DNA of 64,000 nt from GWE2-42-39 sp963668595 (GCA_963668595.1 OY764876.1:3658001-3722000), one strand, 5' to 3'; positions 42,340 to 51,485 are shown, counted from the stretch's first letter. Numbers and translations: made by a program. The notes: a model not told the origin generated them from the letters alone.

Positions 42340-43941
42340 TTATTCAAATATTTCTTTTTCAAGTTCCTTATAAACATTAGTATCTTCAGTGACCAATGGA
42401 GCTATTGTATCACGAATGAATGCGCATTTATTATTCCCCCCTTGAGATAATGATAAAATCCGTTTTAATTCTGTAAAAATCACACCGCTTGCTGATTTAA
42501 TATCATCAATAGGATTCCCCCTTGTTATACTATCTTGGATGGCTTTATTTTTAGACTCTAAACAATCTTGTATCAATTCAGGTTTACCATTTGAGATGCA
42601 GAGTTTATGAATAATCTCATCGTCTAAAAGATAACTCTCGATATGTCTTTTTTGGGAAGTCTTGATTCCTTTTTCCTTTAACTCTTTAATCTCTTGTTGG
42701 CTTTTACCATCTCTATCAACAAACTTTATTAGAGAAGATGCCTTAAGAATACTTGAAATAACTTTTACTGATTGATTTTCAATATTCTCAATTTCAGAAC
42801 TTGAGCCAATAGAAACAAATTTTGTGTCATGATATTTTTGCTCAAATATTTTACCATAAATCTGAGCATCAAAATCTTTATATTTTCGCCCTAGAGAAGT
42901 ACCTTCACAAAAAACAATCCTTGTAGGGGCAATTAATTGAGAAAAATCAGCAAATGCAAGGTCAAAGAAGCGATTCCATATAGTTTTATCAATTTTAGCA
43001 GGATAAATATTTTCCGTAGAATCAAAATCTCTATTATCAAAATCTAAGAAAACCACACTACCAGGAATTAGTTTTTCAAGCTCTTCTGCTTGTTTTAACA
43101 TTCCTATTGAGTGAGTAGAAATCCAAAGTTGAGAATTAGCAGGTGTGAGATTGTACAGTTCTTTGAGGACTTTTGCTTGCAATCTTGTATGCATATGAGC
43201 TTCTGGTTCATCAATACAAAAAATGGCATCACTATAATAAATTGATTTTATTATCATATCAAGCAATAAATCAAAAACAGATTTTTCTCCTGCTGATAGA
43301 TTTTTATAGTGAAAACCTTTTGACGTACCTTTTTCAAAATAGAAACATCCATTTGAAAGTGGGTCTCCAATTGAACTCAAATTTAAATCTTCAAAGACGG
43401 TACCAAGTGAAGTTTTTATTTTTCCAATTAATTCATCCCTTAACTGTTCAACTGTCTTTAAATTATTTGATTCCTCGAATACACCAGATAACGTTTGAGA
43501 AATTAATCTTTGATAATTCTCGGATACAGTAATATCATTCAGCATCAAAGTTTCAAGTTTTGGGTTCTTAGTTGGGTCATGCTGTTTATTCAAATTACTT
43601 ACTGTAAAATCAGGTTCATTCCGATATGCCGTTCTAAAATAAAATTTATCCTTAATTGCTTCTCTGTCAAATGTCACATGATTATGAAAATCAATTATAA
43701 CTTTATCTTGATACCAATTTTGATTCGTCGGGCTACCATCAATTTTCTCGTAATATTCCTTTTGACCTGCAGTATTAAATCCTTTAAGTCTATACCAATG
43801 ATTGAAGGCTTCAAACAAAGAAGTTTTCCCACTTCCATTAGGCCCTACCAAGAGAATTAATCTTGCTGTTTCAGGAATATCAGAAATTGTTAAATCAGTA
43901 AATCGCTTAAACTTATTTATTTTAATAGACTTAATTTTCAT
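42340..43941 (-). CDS. AAA/ABC-type ATPase with C-terminal TOPRIM-like region, cassette gene
   Basis: A 533-residue OLD-like protein. Walker A 'LVGPNGSGKTSLFEAF' near residue 31, ABC signature 'NLSAGEKSVFDLLLDM', Walker B 'AIFCIDEPEAHMH' and switch His in 'WISTHSIG' form an SMC/RecF-type ATPase. The C-terminal part has 'RIVFCEGTSLGRKY' and 'IKFVDRDGKS', acidic positions placed as in TOPRIM or DUF4435 nucleases. Proteins of this plan include known antiphage systems. It is flanked by inverted 'gttagcacac(g/a)tac' at 42322-42335 and 43957-43970, in line with a mobile cassette. Defence function is inference. Confidence 0.8.
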   Translation of the reverse strand: MKIKSIKINKFKRFTDLTISDIPETARLILLVGPNGSGKTSLFEAFNHWYRLKGFNTAGQKEYYEKIDGSPTNQNWYQDKVIIDFHNHVTFDREAIKDKFYFRTAYRNEPDFTVSNLNKQHDPTKNPKLETLMLNDITVSENYQRLISQTLSGVFEESNNLKTVEQLRDELIGKIKTSLGTVFEDLNLSSIGDPLSNGCFYFEKGTSKGFHYKNLSAGEKSVFDLLLDMIIKSIYYSDAIFCIDEPEAHMHTRLQAKVLKELYNLTPANSQLWISTHSIGMLKQAEELEKLIPGSVVFLDFDNRDFDSTENIYPAKIDKTIWNRFFDLAFADFSQLIAPTRIVFCEGTSLGRKYKDFDAQIYGKIFEQKYHDTKFVSIGSSSEIENIENQSVKVISSILKASSLIKFVDRDGKSQQEIKELKEKGIKTSQKRHIESYLLDDEIIHKLCISNGKPELIQDCLESKNKAIQDSITRGNPIDDIKSASGVIFTELKRILSLSQGGNNKCAFIRDTIAPLVTEDTNVYKELEKEIFE

Positions 43942-43956
43942 AGTAGCTGTCTTTTA

Positions 43957-44055
43957 GTATGTGTGCTAACGTTGTTATAACCCAAACTTGGGTTATTTTG
44001 ACTTTATCACTTTGTGTTATGTCTCTAATATCAGGGAATAACCCAATGTTTGGAC
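43957..44055 (-). repeat. attC-like imperfect palindrome 0
   Basis: About 90 bases between the truncated recombinase and the ATPase cassette. Arms 'ccaaacttgggttatt' (43982-43997) and 'aataacccaatgtttgg' (44037-44053) pair along 16 bases with one extra base in one arm. On the minus strand it starts at the recombinase stop codon ('gtccaaac') and ends 'aacaacGTTAGCAC', the start of the ATPase cassette. A second hairpin 'ataacccaa/ttgggttat' is nested at one end. Confidence 0.6.
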
Positions 44056-44345
44056 TAAAATAGCTCATCGAACGGATTTTCCAGATATCCTTTAGGTAGA
44101 TTTATTTCTACCGTCTGCTTATACTCTGTTTCATCAATGTTGTATTGGTTGCCTAATAGCGCAACAAAATCATTCCGGTTAAAATTTTTCTCAGGAATAA
44201 GCCAACAACGCTTCGTTTGACTCCCTCTACTTCCGTGATATTTTTTTACCCGTCCTATCAATTCCTGATTAAAAGGAAAAAGCAACATAACCACCGGTTC
44301 TCCGGTATGTATGCCATTTTTTAATTGTACAGAAAGTGGGGGCAT
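44055..44345 (-). pseudogene. N-terminal stub of a tyrosine recombinase
   Basis: Taken from the ATG at 44345, 96 residues. 'LLFPFNQELIGRVKKYHGSR' and 'KRCWLIPEKNFNRNDFVALL' match the extra N-terminal arm that Bacteroidota tyrosine recombinases carry before the core-binding domain. The text then reaches 'EINLPKGYLE', where the core-binding domain should start, and stops six residues later at an attC-like palindrome. The catalytic domain is absent. It lies at the end of the cassette-like array, so it may be the remains of the array's own integrase. The longer frame to 44531 runs through a terminator. Confidence 0.65.
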
Positions 44346-44489
44346 TAAGTTTGTTTTTTTGTCTTTTCCAAAGATATGAAAATGAAAGTAAAAAGGGGAA
44401 AGTAAAAAGGCAAAAGTTTGAATGGATTGAGTGATTGAATACTTTGCCCAAAGCAGATAAATTTTCAGTTTCAGGCTTGGCAAAAATAA

Positions 44490-44532
44490 AAATGCTTCGC
44501 TGCACGCTGTTTGAGTCGTGCAACGAAGCAAA
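44490..44532 (-). terminator. Terminator of the 597-residue protein gene
   Basis: 'tgcttcgctgcacg' (44493-44506) pairs with 'cgtgcaacgaagca' (44517-44530) around a ten-base loop. On the minus strand it is followed by 'tttttatttttg' and lies 27 bases after the stop of the upstream gene. It insulates that gene from the recombinase stub. Confidence 0.87.
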
Positions 44533-44558
44533 TATTTTTTGTGTTGTATGGCCCGGTG

Positions 44559-46352
44559 TTAAGCCAGTTTCAACTTTAAGGTTTGTAATTCGATTCGCAG
44601 TCGTTCAAGTTCCTGCATCATGCACAGGCTGGCATTCGATTCTTCCAGCTGCTTTTTGTATTGCTGAAAAAGATCGCGGTAATATTCGATTCCTTTTTGC
44701 AGATTCTCGTGAAACGTTTCAAAACTCTTGCGTTGTTTGTCTGCAATCGGTTTAATCGTTTCGTCAATCCGGTCTTTCAGATAATCGATGTACATGTTCA
44801 GCTCTTTGAGGAACAGGTTCGGACGGTCGGTGCGATCGATAATATTGCAGCGCCCGTAAATATGATCGACCATGCTTTGCAGCGATACCGGCTTCGAGAA
44901 ATAAGCCAGGTTGGGTCCGGGACAAACCGATACGGCAGGGCCTTCGGCCGAAGTGTCGAGTCCGTTTGCCAGGTAAGCCGAGGCACTCAGCCCCTTGCAA
45001 AGACAGGCTTTTTCAGTCAATGCAGCATAAGCTTGCTGATATTCTTCTTCCGGCAGATGTTGCTCTTTTAGCTCGTTTGTTTTCTGACGCAGATACTGTT
45101 TCGAAGCCGTGCAGGTTCCGTCGGCACTGAGAGCCAGAAATTTTTTGGTACAGCTGAATCCCGGGTTTCCTTCGCTGGCACGTTTGGTTTTTTCAATGTC
45201 TTTGGTGTTGCCGCGTACATTGTTGAACCACACTCCCAGAGGAGAAATGGGGCTGAGGTACAAATCGTCTTCTTTGGCCTTGCAAAGCAAATCAAGAGTT
45301 TGCTCGTCGATATTTACCGCCTCGGGAACCAGCATAAACGGAGTTCCCCAGCCAATTGAATCGAGTCCGTAATAGTCGAGCAAAAAGCTGTGCTCTTTGG
45401 CCGTACCCACACCGCCCTGCGCAGTAATTTTTAGCGGGAGAGCTTTGTCGGGGGCAGTTTTACCCTTGTCGGCAAGTCCTTTTACAAATGTTTCGTGCAA
45501 TTGGGTAATTAATTCCTGACGGTTGGTTTTGAATTCTTCGAGTACGGGTCCCAATAAGTAACCGTCGGTAGCAAAGGCATGCCCGCCGCAGTTCAGTCCC
45601 GACTCAACTCTGAATTCAGAAACCCAGATTCCTTTTTTAGCCAGAAATCGTCCCTGAATAAGCGCTGAGCGATAGTCGCTCACTTTCAGAATAATTTTCT
45701 TATTCAGTTTCCCCGATTCGTTCGGATAAAAATCTTCAAACTCTTCGATATAAGCATAAAGTCGGGGATTCATTCCGGCCGACAATACCAGCGACGAGGT
45801 GAGTTTGCTGTTGGCAAATCCGCGCAGCGATGTGTGTGCATCGTTGTACATGTCGGGCAGTTTTTCTCCGTTTTTAGAGTGAGGCCGATCGAGTTTCGAC
45901 ATGATGTTGACATCAATTTCGCCCAGATGAATATTTTCGTTCACCCAGGTACTGACTTTTTGCTTCATTTGGGGCAGATCAATATTGCGAAGCTGATTGA
46001 ATCGCTGTTTTACCTGCGACATGTCGGGCAACATTTTGATGTACTTATCCAGTTCACCTTCTTTTTGCTGGATCGATTCTTTTACTTTTTCGAATTTGCG
46101 CCGGGCTACTTCCTGAATTGTATCCAGATAAGCCGTAATGCGCCGGGCCCTGAAATCTTCAGTTTTCGGACTGATTGACTGGAATGGAATGTTTAACTTC
46201 CGGCAATAAAGCTCACGGAGATTTTCCATCAGAATATCGTCAACCAGAGAAATAACCGAGGAGATACCATACTGGGCCACTTTTGCGGGAGTATCAATCG
46301 AGTACCCCAATCCCAAAACAGGGATATGAAAAGTATGCTGATTGTAATGCAT
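44559..46352 (-). CDS. Conserved Bacteroidota protein of unknown function, possible FMN TIM-barrel
   Basis: A 597-residue soluble protein that I do not recognise with certainty. The N-terminus 'FHIPVLGLGYSIDTPAKVAQ' and the later stretch 'LKITAQGGVGTAKEHSFLLD' with 'LDSIGWGTPFMLVPEAVN' have the spacing of nitronate-monooxygenase or FabK-type FMN barrels. A cysteine-rich part 'CTASKQYLRQKTNELKEQ...CLCKG...VCPGP' follows, and the C-terminal 90 residues form a coiled coil ('YRDLFQQYKKQLEESN'). A long helical insertion lies near residues 75-120. It stands alone with its own terminator. Function open. Confidence 0.6.
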   Translation of the reverse strand: MHYNQHTFHIPVLGLGYSIDTPAKVAQYGISSVISLVDDILMENLRELYCRKLNIPFQSISPKTEDFRARRITAYLDTIQEVARRKFEKVKESIQQKEGELDKYIKMLPDMSQVKQRFNQLRNIDLPQMKQKVSTWVNENIHLGEIDVNIMSKLDRPHSKNGEKLPDMYNDAHTSLRGFANSKLTSSLVLSAGMNPRLYAYIEEFEDFYPNESGKLNKKIILKVSDYRSALIQGRFLAKKGIWVSEFRVESGLNCGGHAFATDGYLLGPVLEEFKTNRQELITQLHETFVKGLADKGKTAPDKALPLKITAQGGVGTAKEHSFLLDYYGLDSIGWGTPFMLVPEAVNIDEQTLDLLCKAKEDDLYLSPISPLGVWFNNVRGNTKDIEKTKRASEGNPGFSCTKKFLALSADGTCTASKQYLRQKTNELKEQHLPEEEYQQAYAALTEKACLCKGLSASAYLANGLDTSAEGPAVSVCPGPNLAYFSKPVSLQSMVDHIYGRCNIIDRTDRPNLFLKELNMYIDYLKDRIDETIKPIADKQRKSFETFHENLQKGIEYYRDLFQQYKKQLEESNASLCMMQELERLRIELQTLKLKLA

Positions 46353-46590
46353 CGGTTTTTATTTTTAAGATCAATGGGAGACAAAGGTAACCGAAGCATT
46401 GAGCTGGCAATCGATAAGCTGAAATACCTGAAAGAGAAGCCTGAAAAAATATTTTTACTGCATTTGTTTGGTCTGATTATCAGGTTTTATGAGCGAAGTG
46501 TGAAAAAATGTGAATTTTAACCAATACATTTTTAGTTTGAACATTATGTTTGAAATATTCGGGCAGAAAGAGAAACGAAAATTGTTTGTG

Positions 46591-47862
46591 TTACATTCCT
46601 TTTAGCAGAAAAGCAATTCCAACTCCGATGTAGTTGCCGAAAGCATATCCCAAAATACCAACTGTTAACCCCGAAATAATTACTTCTTTATTGCGAATGG
46701 CTCCGGCTACTACCGGAACAAATGGCGGCGAAAAAGTAAGTGCTGTAATGGTTATGATCGTAGTGTCTGAATCGACTTTGAAGATCCACGAAAGGAATAC
46801 ATGAATCAGCAATGAACCAAAAACGGCCAGTGTGACATATAGGAACATATCAAGAAAGTCGATGCGGAACATGCTATGCAAATCGGCCATGCTTGATACC
46901 ACCAGCGAGAACACAATGATGAAATACATTCCCAACTGGAAAGTTTTTTCAATACGATTGACCCACGAAAGTGAACCCAGAATGAGCCCGAGTGTGGTAA
47001 TTGTCAGAATTACGGTAACCATCTGTGCGCTTGGTGCAACCAATAAGCTCAGCGCGCCGCCGGTAGCAAAAATTGCGATCGACAAAAGCAGCGCTTTTAC
47101 CAGTTGCAGTGCCGTTTTCCGGTTCAGCATGCCCAAATAGTTGTCCATGCCCTCGCTTTCCTTTACCAGTTGAGAGAGATTAATATGTTTGTGGTTTTCG
47201 TGAAAATGCGGCAGAAAAAGATTGAATACCCGCTGGGCGATGGTAAGCAGGAACAGCAGGCAAACCGAGCCCAGTACCAGATCGTAGGTGTGGGTTAGTA
47301 TAAAAATATTCGGGCTTACATCTACTGCGGTGGCAATGGCGGCCAGGTTGGGAGTTCCGCCCGTGTAAATACCGACAAGCATTCCGGCAACTTTCCACGA
47401 TTCGGCAATGCGGTCGTGAAACAGCATGTAGCCACCCAATACAACAATCAGCAACGAAATAACGGCCAGGAAAAGGGAAAATAAAGCTCCTTTGGCTAAC
47501 TTTAACCAGCGTTTCATATCAAGCGAAAAAAGCAATAGGGGAATAGCCATGGGAATAACAATGGTCATAATTAAATCCTGAATTCCTGAAATCTGGTTCC
47601 ACACCAGGTCGGATTGCGAAATGATTCCCTGATCGAAATGTTGCATCAATGCCTCTTTGGGCATTTTGGCTTTGCCGGCCAGCAAGGCTCTCATTGCATC
47701 GCTCGCCCGCGGAAAAATTCCGACATTACCAATAATCAAACCCAGTGCATAGGCCAGAACTACTGCGCCAATTTTGTTCAGGGTTTTTGAAATATGAGTG
47801 AGGTAAATTAATAAAACCGGAGTGAGGAAATAGAAAAGGATCAGAGATAGTGCAATCAGCAT
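46591..47862 (-). CDS. DUF819 family membrane protein
   Basis: A polytopic protein of 423 residues from the ATG at 47862; an in-frame TTG at 47886 is rejected. It has about 10-12 TM segments with the DUF819 blocks 'GAVVLAYALGLIIGNVGIFP', 'TIVIPMAIPLLLFSLDMKRW', 'GMLVGIYTGGTPNLAAIATA' and 'FSPPFVPVVAGAIRNKEV'. The family is thought to be transporters; the GGTPN sequence in the middle is conserved. Substrate unknown. The 46353-46590 region between this and the previous gene holds no convincing gene. Confidence 0.88.
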   Translation of the reverse strand: MLIALSLILFYFLTPVLLIYLTHISKTLNKIGAVVLAYALGLIIGNVGIFPRASDAMRALLAGKAKMPKEALMQHFDQGIISQSDLVWNQISGIQDLIMTIVIPMAIPLLLFSLDMKRWLKLAKGALFSLFLAVISLLIVVLGGYMLFHDRIAESWKVAGMLVGIYTGGTPNLAAIATAVDVSPNIFILTHTYDLVLGSVCLLFLLTIAQRVFNLFLPHFHENHKHINLSQLVKESEGMDNYLGMLNRKTALQLVKALLLSIAIFATGGALSLLVAPSAQMVTVILTITTLGLILGSLSWVNRIEKTFQLGMYFIIVFSLVVSSMADLHSMFRIDFLDMFLYVTLAVFGSLLIHVFLSWIFKVDSDTTIITITALTFSPPFVPVVAGAIRNKEVIISGLTVGILGYAFGNYIGVGIAFLLKGM

Positions 47863-47981
47863 TCGTTCGTTTTTTAATTGAAGCAAACAAATATAGGAAA
47901 AACGGAGTAACGACGAATATTATCGGACTCCGTTTTCCTTATTGAATGCAGAGAGGCCATTTGGCACATCTACCGAATACT

Positions 47982-49253
47982 CTATTTTTCGACTGTAGAT
48001 TGTATCTGTTGGACGAATTCTTCGATGAACTTTTGTATTGATTGCGGGTCATTTCCTAATAATGACAAGCACTGATTGGTGCTGTATGCATTTATAAATT
48101 TTTGTTGGCCAACACGTTCAATAACATAGTGAGTGAAAATTCCTGATAGCGGGTAATTGTCAAAATTGAAAAAGAAGTTTGTTTTTCCGGTGAGTAGCTC
48201 GGGAGTGAGCGACAGTATATTTTTGTATGTTGTTTGCATATCGTTTGAATAGGCTTGCTGGTCGAAAAAATAGTCAGTGCACTGGCGAAATCCTTCCTGC
48301 CAGAACGCATCTTCACATTTGGCAATTCCGAAGTCGATAATTGTATGTCCAACTTCGTGTTTTAGAGTAACCATGTTTAATCCGGTAACATGGTTGCTTG
48401 TTGCTACCGACTTTCCGTAGATTGTCATACTTGCGGGTTGAGCAAGAAACTGATTTATTTCATTGTTCTTTGCGTAGAAGAATAAATTCGATCGGGGAAT
48501 TTTGCATTGAGCAATATTTAGAAAAGAGCAGAGTGAGTCGGTAAAATTGTCGATTTCTGTTGCAATGGCTGTGCTAATCGAATCGTTGCCAAGCGAATCG
48601 GCAATGAACAGGTCGAAATAACGAGATTGTGTCTGATATTTGAAATATTTTTTCCGTAAATCCCGCAGATCGTTAATGTGTTTTTCTCCGCGTTGATCGG
48701 AATACCATCCGTTGTATAAAAATTCGTTTCCCCGCAAAATATTGAACGGATAAAAGCCAACAGGCAAGGTGCGAAGAGGAAACCAAGCTCCATTGTTTTT
48801 GCACACAAAGAAGCGTTTGGCATCGTCGGTGTAGTAAACCAATGCATCCTGCGGATTGGTGAATTCTTGTCCGATAGCTGAAAATCCCTGATCACATTTT
48901 TTTATGGGAATATCAGTAATCGCTTTCTCGCTAAACAGGAAAAAAGGACCATAATATTGTCGTTTTTTCTCTTCGTCAGAAGGATCGAGTTCGCTTTCGC
49001 ATTTGTATGTATAGACGGGTGTAGGCAGAAAATCGCCCCAAAACGGATAGGCCTCAATAAATATTGAGTCGCTTGACGAGAGGATGTATGAATCGGGATA
49101 GACTACTAGGATTGTATCGGTTTTGTGAAATTCAAGTCCTCTCGAGAAATTCTCATCCAAAGGCGCGAATTTGCCGGATTGTGAGACTGCCGCAAAACTG
49201 ATAAATGAACTGACTACTAGAGTAGTTATTCCTTTTAAATAGCTTGTTTTCAT
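47982..49253 (-). CDS. Secreted HExxH metalloprotease-like protein
   Basis: A 423-residue protein with a Sec signal peptide ('TLVVSSFISFAAVSQ'). The zinc site is 'TLKHEVGHTIIDFG' with a plausible third ligand Glu in 'DAFWQEGFRQCTDYF' about 20 residues on, the gluzincin spacing. The N-terminal half has no recognisable domain and carries several cysteines ('YTYKCESELDPSDEEKK', 'PIKKCDQGF', 'FFVCKNNG'). A peptidase of unknown substrate; not linked to the neighbouring permease. Confidence 0.72.
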   Translation of the reverse strand: MKTSYLKGITTLVVSSFISFAAVSQSGKFAPLDENFSRGLEFHKTDTILVVYPDSYILSSSDSIFIEAYPFWGDFLPTPVYTYKCESELDPSDEEKKRQYYGPFFLFSEKAITDIPIKKCDQGFSAIGQEFTNPQDALVYYTDDAKRFFVCKNNGAWFPLRTLPVGFYPFNILRGNEFLYNGWYSDQRGEKHINDLRDLRKKYFKYQTQSRYFDLFIADSLGNDSISTAIATEIDNFTDSLCSFLNIAQCKIPRSNLFFYAKNNEINQFLAQPASMTIYGKSVATSNHVTGLNMVTLKHEVGHTIIDFGIAKCEDAFWQEGFRQCTDYFFDQQAYSNDMQTTYKNILSLTPELLTGKTNFFFNFDNYPLSGIFTHYVIERVGQQKFINAYSTNQCLSLLGNDPQSIQKFIEEFVQQIQSTVEK

Positions 49254-49329
49254 TCGTATAAATTTTTGTTTTAATTATTTTTCAATCAAATACAAACAGG
49301 TTAAGAGAGTAAATTTTCATTCTCGTACT

Positions 49330-50740
49330 TCCTCTTGGATTCTATGCCAAGACTTGTGACAACGGTTGGTGCTTATCCTGTTGAGGCCAATTTCATGCGC
49401 GTGATCCCGGCTTTACGGGTACACAGTAAAAAATCGGTCTTTTTACTTATAATGGCATTTAAACCATTTCCAATTGTTTGACAATAACACCTAATTCATT
49501 TAACCTGGACAAAAGGTTATTGACTTGTTTGGTTTTTCGTTTAGGGTTGTTATACAAAACGGGTTCTTTGTAAGCCTCTTTGTCTTTAATGATGTGGTAT
49601 GCAGCAATAATGATTTTGTGTCCTACGGCAACAATCGCTTTTTTCTTACCACGTCGGGCAATCAGGCTTTGGTATTTCCGTTTCAGGTAACTGTCTTTTT
49701 TGCGAGTAGCGCCCCAGGCACTTTCGGCTAAGATGGCTTGCAGGTGTTTGTTCCCGTGGATGGTTTTTGCACTTTTTTTTTGCCCCCACTCTCGTTGTTT
49801 CCCGGACTCATCCCTGCCCAACTACTCAGATGTTGTTCGCTGGAAAACTGTTTCATGTCCGCCCCAATCTCGCTGATGATCCCAACGGCACTGTCATAAG
49901 CTACTCCTGGAATGGTCTGCAATAATTGGATTTCAACGGCATATTGTTTGGCCAGTTCATCGATTTGCTTATCAAGCTTCTCAATCAGCTTTTCCTTGTC
50001 TGTTATGCTTTCTTTCAATATACGGAGCATAAACTGGTGATGTTTGGTCAATCTCCCATGCAGTGCTTTCCGAAACTCCTCCTTACTGGCTTTTATCTGC
50101 CCGTGGTAATGTTGCATCAACCCGTCAATATTGGTTTTCCCTGCAATCAGGTCGTCAATGATCCGGCTGCCAACAGCCCCGTCAACATTGGTCAAAACAC
50201 TGCTCAGTTTAATGTTCGCATCTTCAAGTATCCGGATGATCCGGTTTTTCTCGCTTGAACCCTGTGCTACAACTTTTTTCTTGTAACGAACCAAATCACG
50301 TAAATTCCGAATTTCAACCGGAGGAATAAAACTGGCTTTTAACAAACCGCTTAGCAGAAGTTTGCTCAGCCATTGGCTGTCCTTCTTGTCGGTCTTGTGA
50401 CCCGGTACATTGCGAACATGCCTTGCGTTGACCAAGATTATCTCAAAATCGCCTTCTTCCAATATGTTGAACACGGGTTTCCAGTAAACCCCGGTGCTTT
50501 CCATTGCAATGTGGGTGACTCCTTCCAATTTGCACCACTCTCTCAACTCTGTCAAAGAACTTGTAAAGGAGCTAAACTCCCTGGTTTCGTATCCTTTTTC
50601 GCTTTTGCGAACAGTGGCTACGATATTGTCTTTGTGGACATCAATCCCGCAGCCAACTTTTACAACCTGATCAAATATTACCTTTTCCATAGCTATGTCG
50701 TTTCTGCAAAGGTCGTTATTCATTTCGATTGGTGTGCTAT
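49330..50740 (-). mobile_element. IS110-family insertion sequence
   Basis: An IS110-type element whose transposase runs 50690-49459. Non-coding flanks include 'cccggctttacgggtacac' on the right. On the left, 'cattcatttcgattggtgt' (50717-50733) matches the loop of the interspersed palindromic repeat, suggesting the element sits inside, or ends in, a copy of that repeat. IS110 elements carry their guide (bridge) RNA in a non-coding end, so the end sequences matter. Exact boundaries not defined. Confidence 0.6.
49459..50690 (-). pseudogene. IS110-family transposase, frameshifted at an A9 tract
   Basis: The first part (50690-49735) opens 'VIFDQVVKVGCGIDVHKDNI' with DEDD residues ('IDVHKD', 'AMESTGVYW', 'HKTDKKDSQWLSKLL') and reaches the Tnp20 region 'WAGMSPGNNESGGKKK' with the catalytic serine. 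The frame then slips: the continuing protein 'SAKTIHGNKHLQAILAES' to 'NELGVIVKQLEMV' is in the frame that ends at 49459. The break coincides with nine T's at 49773-49781 (A9 on the coding strand); one more base restores the gene. Either a real lesion or a homopolymer sequencing error. Confidence 0.85.
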
Positions 50741-50756
50741 TTTCTAGCTCATGGAG

Positions 50757-50860
50757 ATTTCATGTGTATATAATTTATTTTGATTTGTCGAATGTAATTC
50801 GCGTGATTGGGAAATATTCGTTTCGATTGGCATTTCCCGGAATCATGCTCATTTCATGTT
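50757..50860 (-). repeat. Interspersed palindromic repeat, copy 4 (diverged)
   Basis: About 100 bases closely matching 32784-32893: 'tgtatataatttatttt', 'atttgtcgaatg', 'aattcgcgtgattggg', 'cccggaatcatgctcatttc'. Same orientation as copies 2 and 3. It lies just upstream of the IS110 transposase. Confidence 0.75.
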
Positions 50861-51485
50861 TTCAGAATTTGTGTTTGTTGATAATTGTTTTCTGTTTTTT
50901 GATGTTTTATCTAAGTCGGATTTGCAAGGGGTTTAGTTACAAGATTAACTTTATTTTTTTCTTGCATGAAGATTTTAATGACTCAATGTGTTGAAACGAT
51001 ATTTGAGCGCGTTGAAACTGTTGATAAATGAGAAACACTATGATACTGTTATCTTTTTGGATTTTTTTCTCGGTTATCCTATCCAAATGCATGTTCAGTC
51101 TCGTTTTTTAGTTATTCATCATTTAATTTTTAGCGATTTAAAACGTGTGAAATAGTTTTGTACCCACAAAGCCATATCATTCAACATTCAATAATATTGT
51201 TTGAAATTGATAAAATATAGCAGTTGATTACGGATTAAAAGATAAAGGATTTAGTACAGAGACGGAAAATTGCGAAACACGTTAGAAAGGGATATACTTA
51301 AGAGAGTGACAGGCCATGATTCTACTCTTCTTAAGTTTTCCTCCTTTTGCCAAAATTTATCTTCTTTTTGTCTTTTAGGGGAATGGTCATGAAACTATTC
51401 TCCATTTCCTTAAAGAAAGGGGTAATAACGCGTTACAACTTGGCTCGTCACCTGCATTTGATTAGAAAACAGAAAAGCATTGCTT
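50861..51485. other. 625-base AT-rich intergenic region
   Basis: Strongly AT-rich with no convincing ORF; frames here are short and shadow-like. It precedes the long secreted-protein operon, so its promoter should be here. I see no clear terminator, no RNA gene and no obvious -33/-7 pair. Confidence 0.4.

Noticed and set aside
44346..44531. Longer start for the recombinase stub
   Set aside because: The extra part translates a strong terminator hairpin and low-complexity AT-rich sequence.
46326..46520. Short plus-strand ORF of 64 codons
   Set aside because: No recognisable features; it overlaps the start of the 597-residue protein gene and lacks a convincing start context.
49773..49781. Programmed frameshift in the IS110 transposase
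   Set aside because: IS110 transposases are normally made from one frame, so a lesion or sequencing error is simpler.
50695..50994. Open frame upstream of the IS110 gene
   Set aside because: It resembles another frame at 32612-32902 only because both lie in the interspersed repeat; no protein features.
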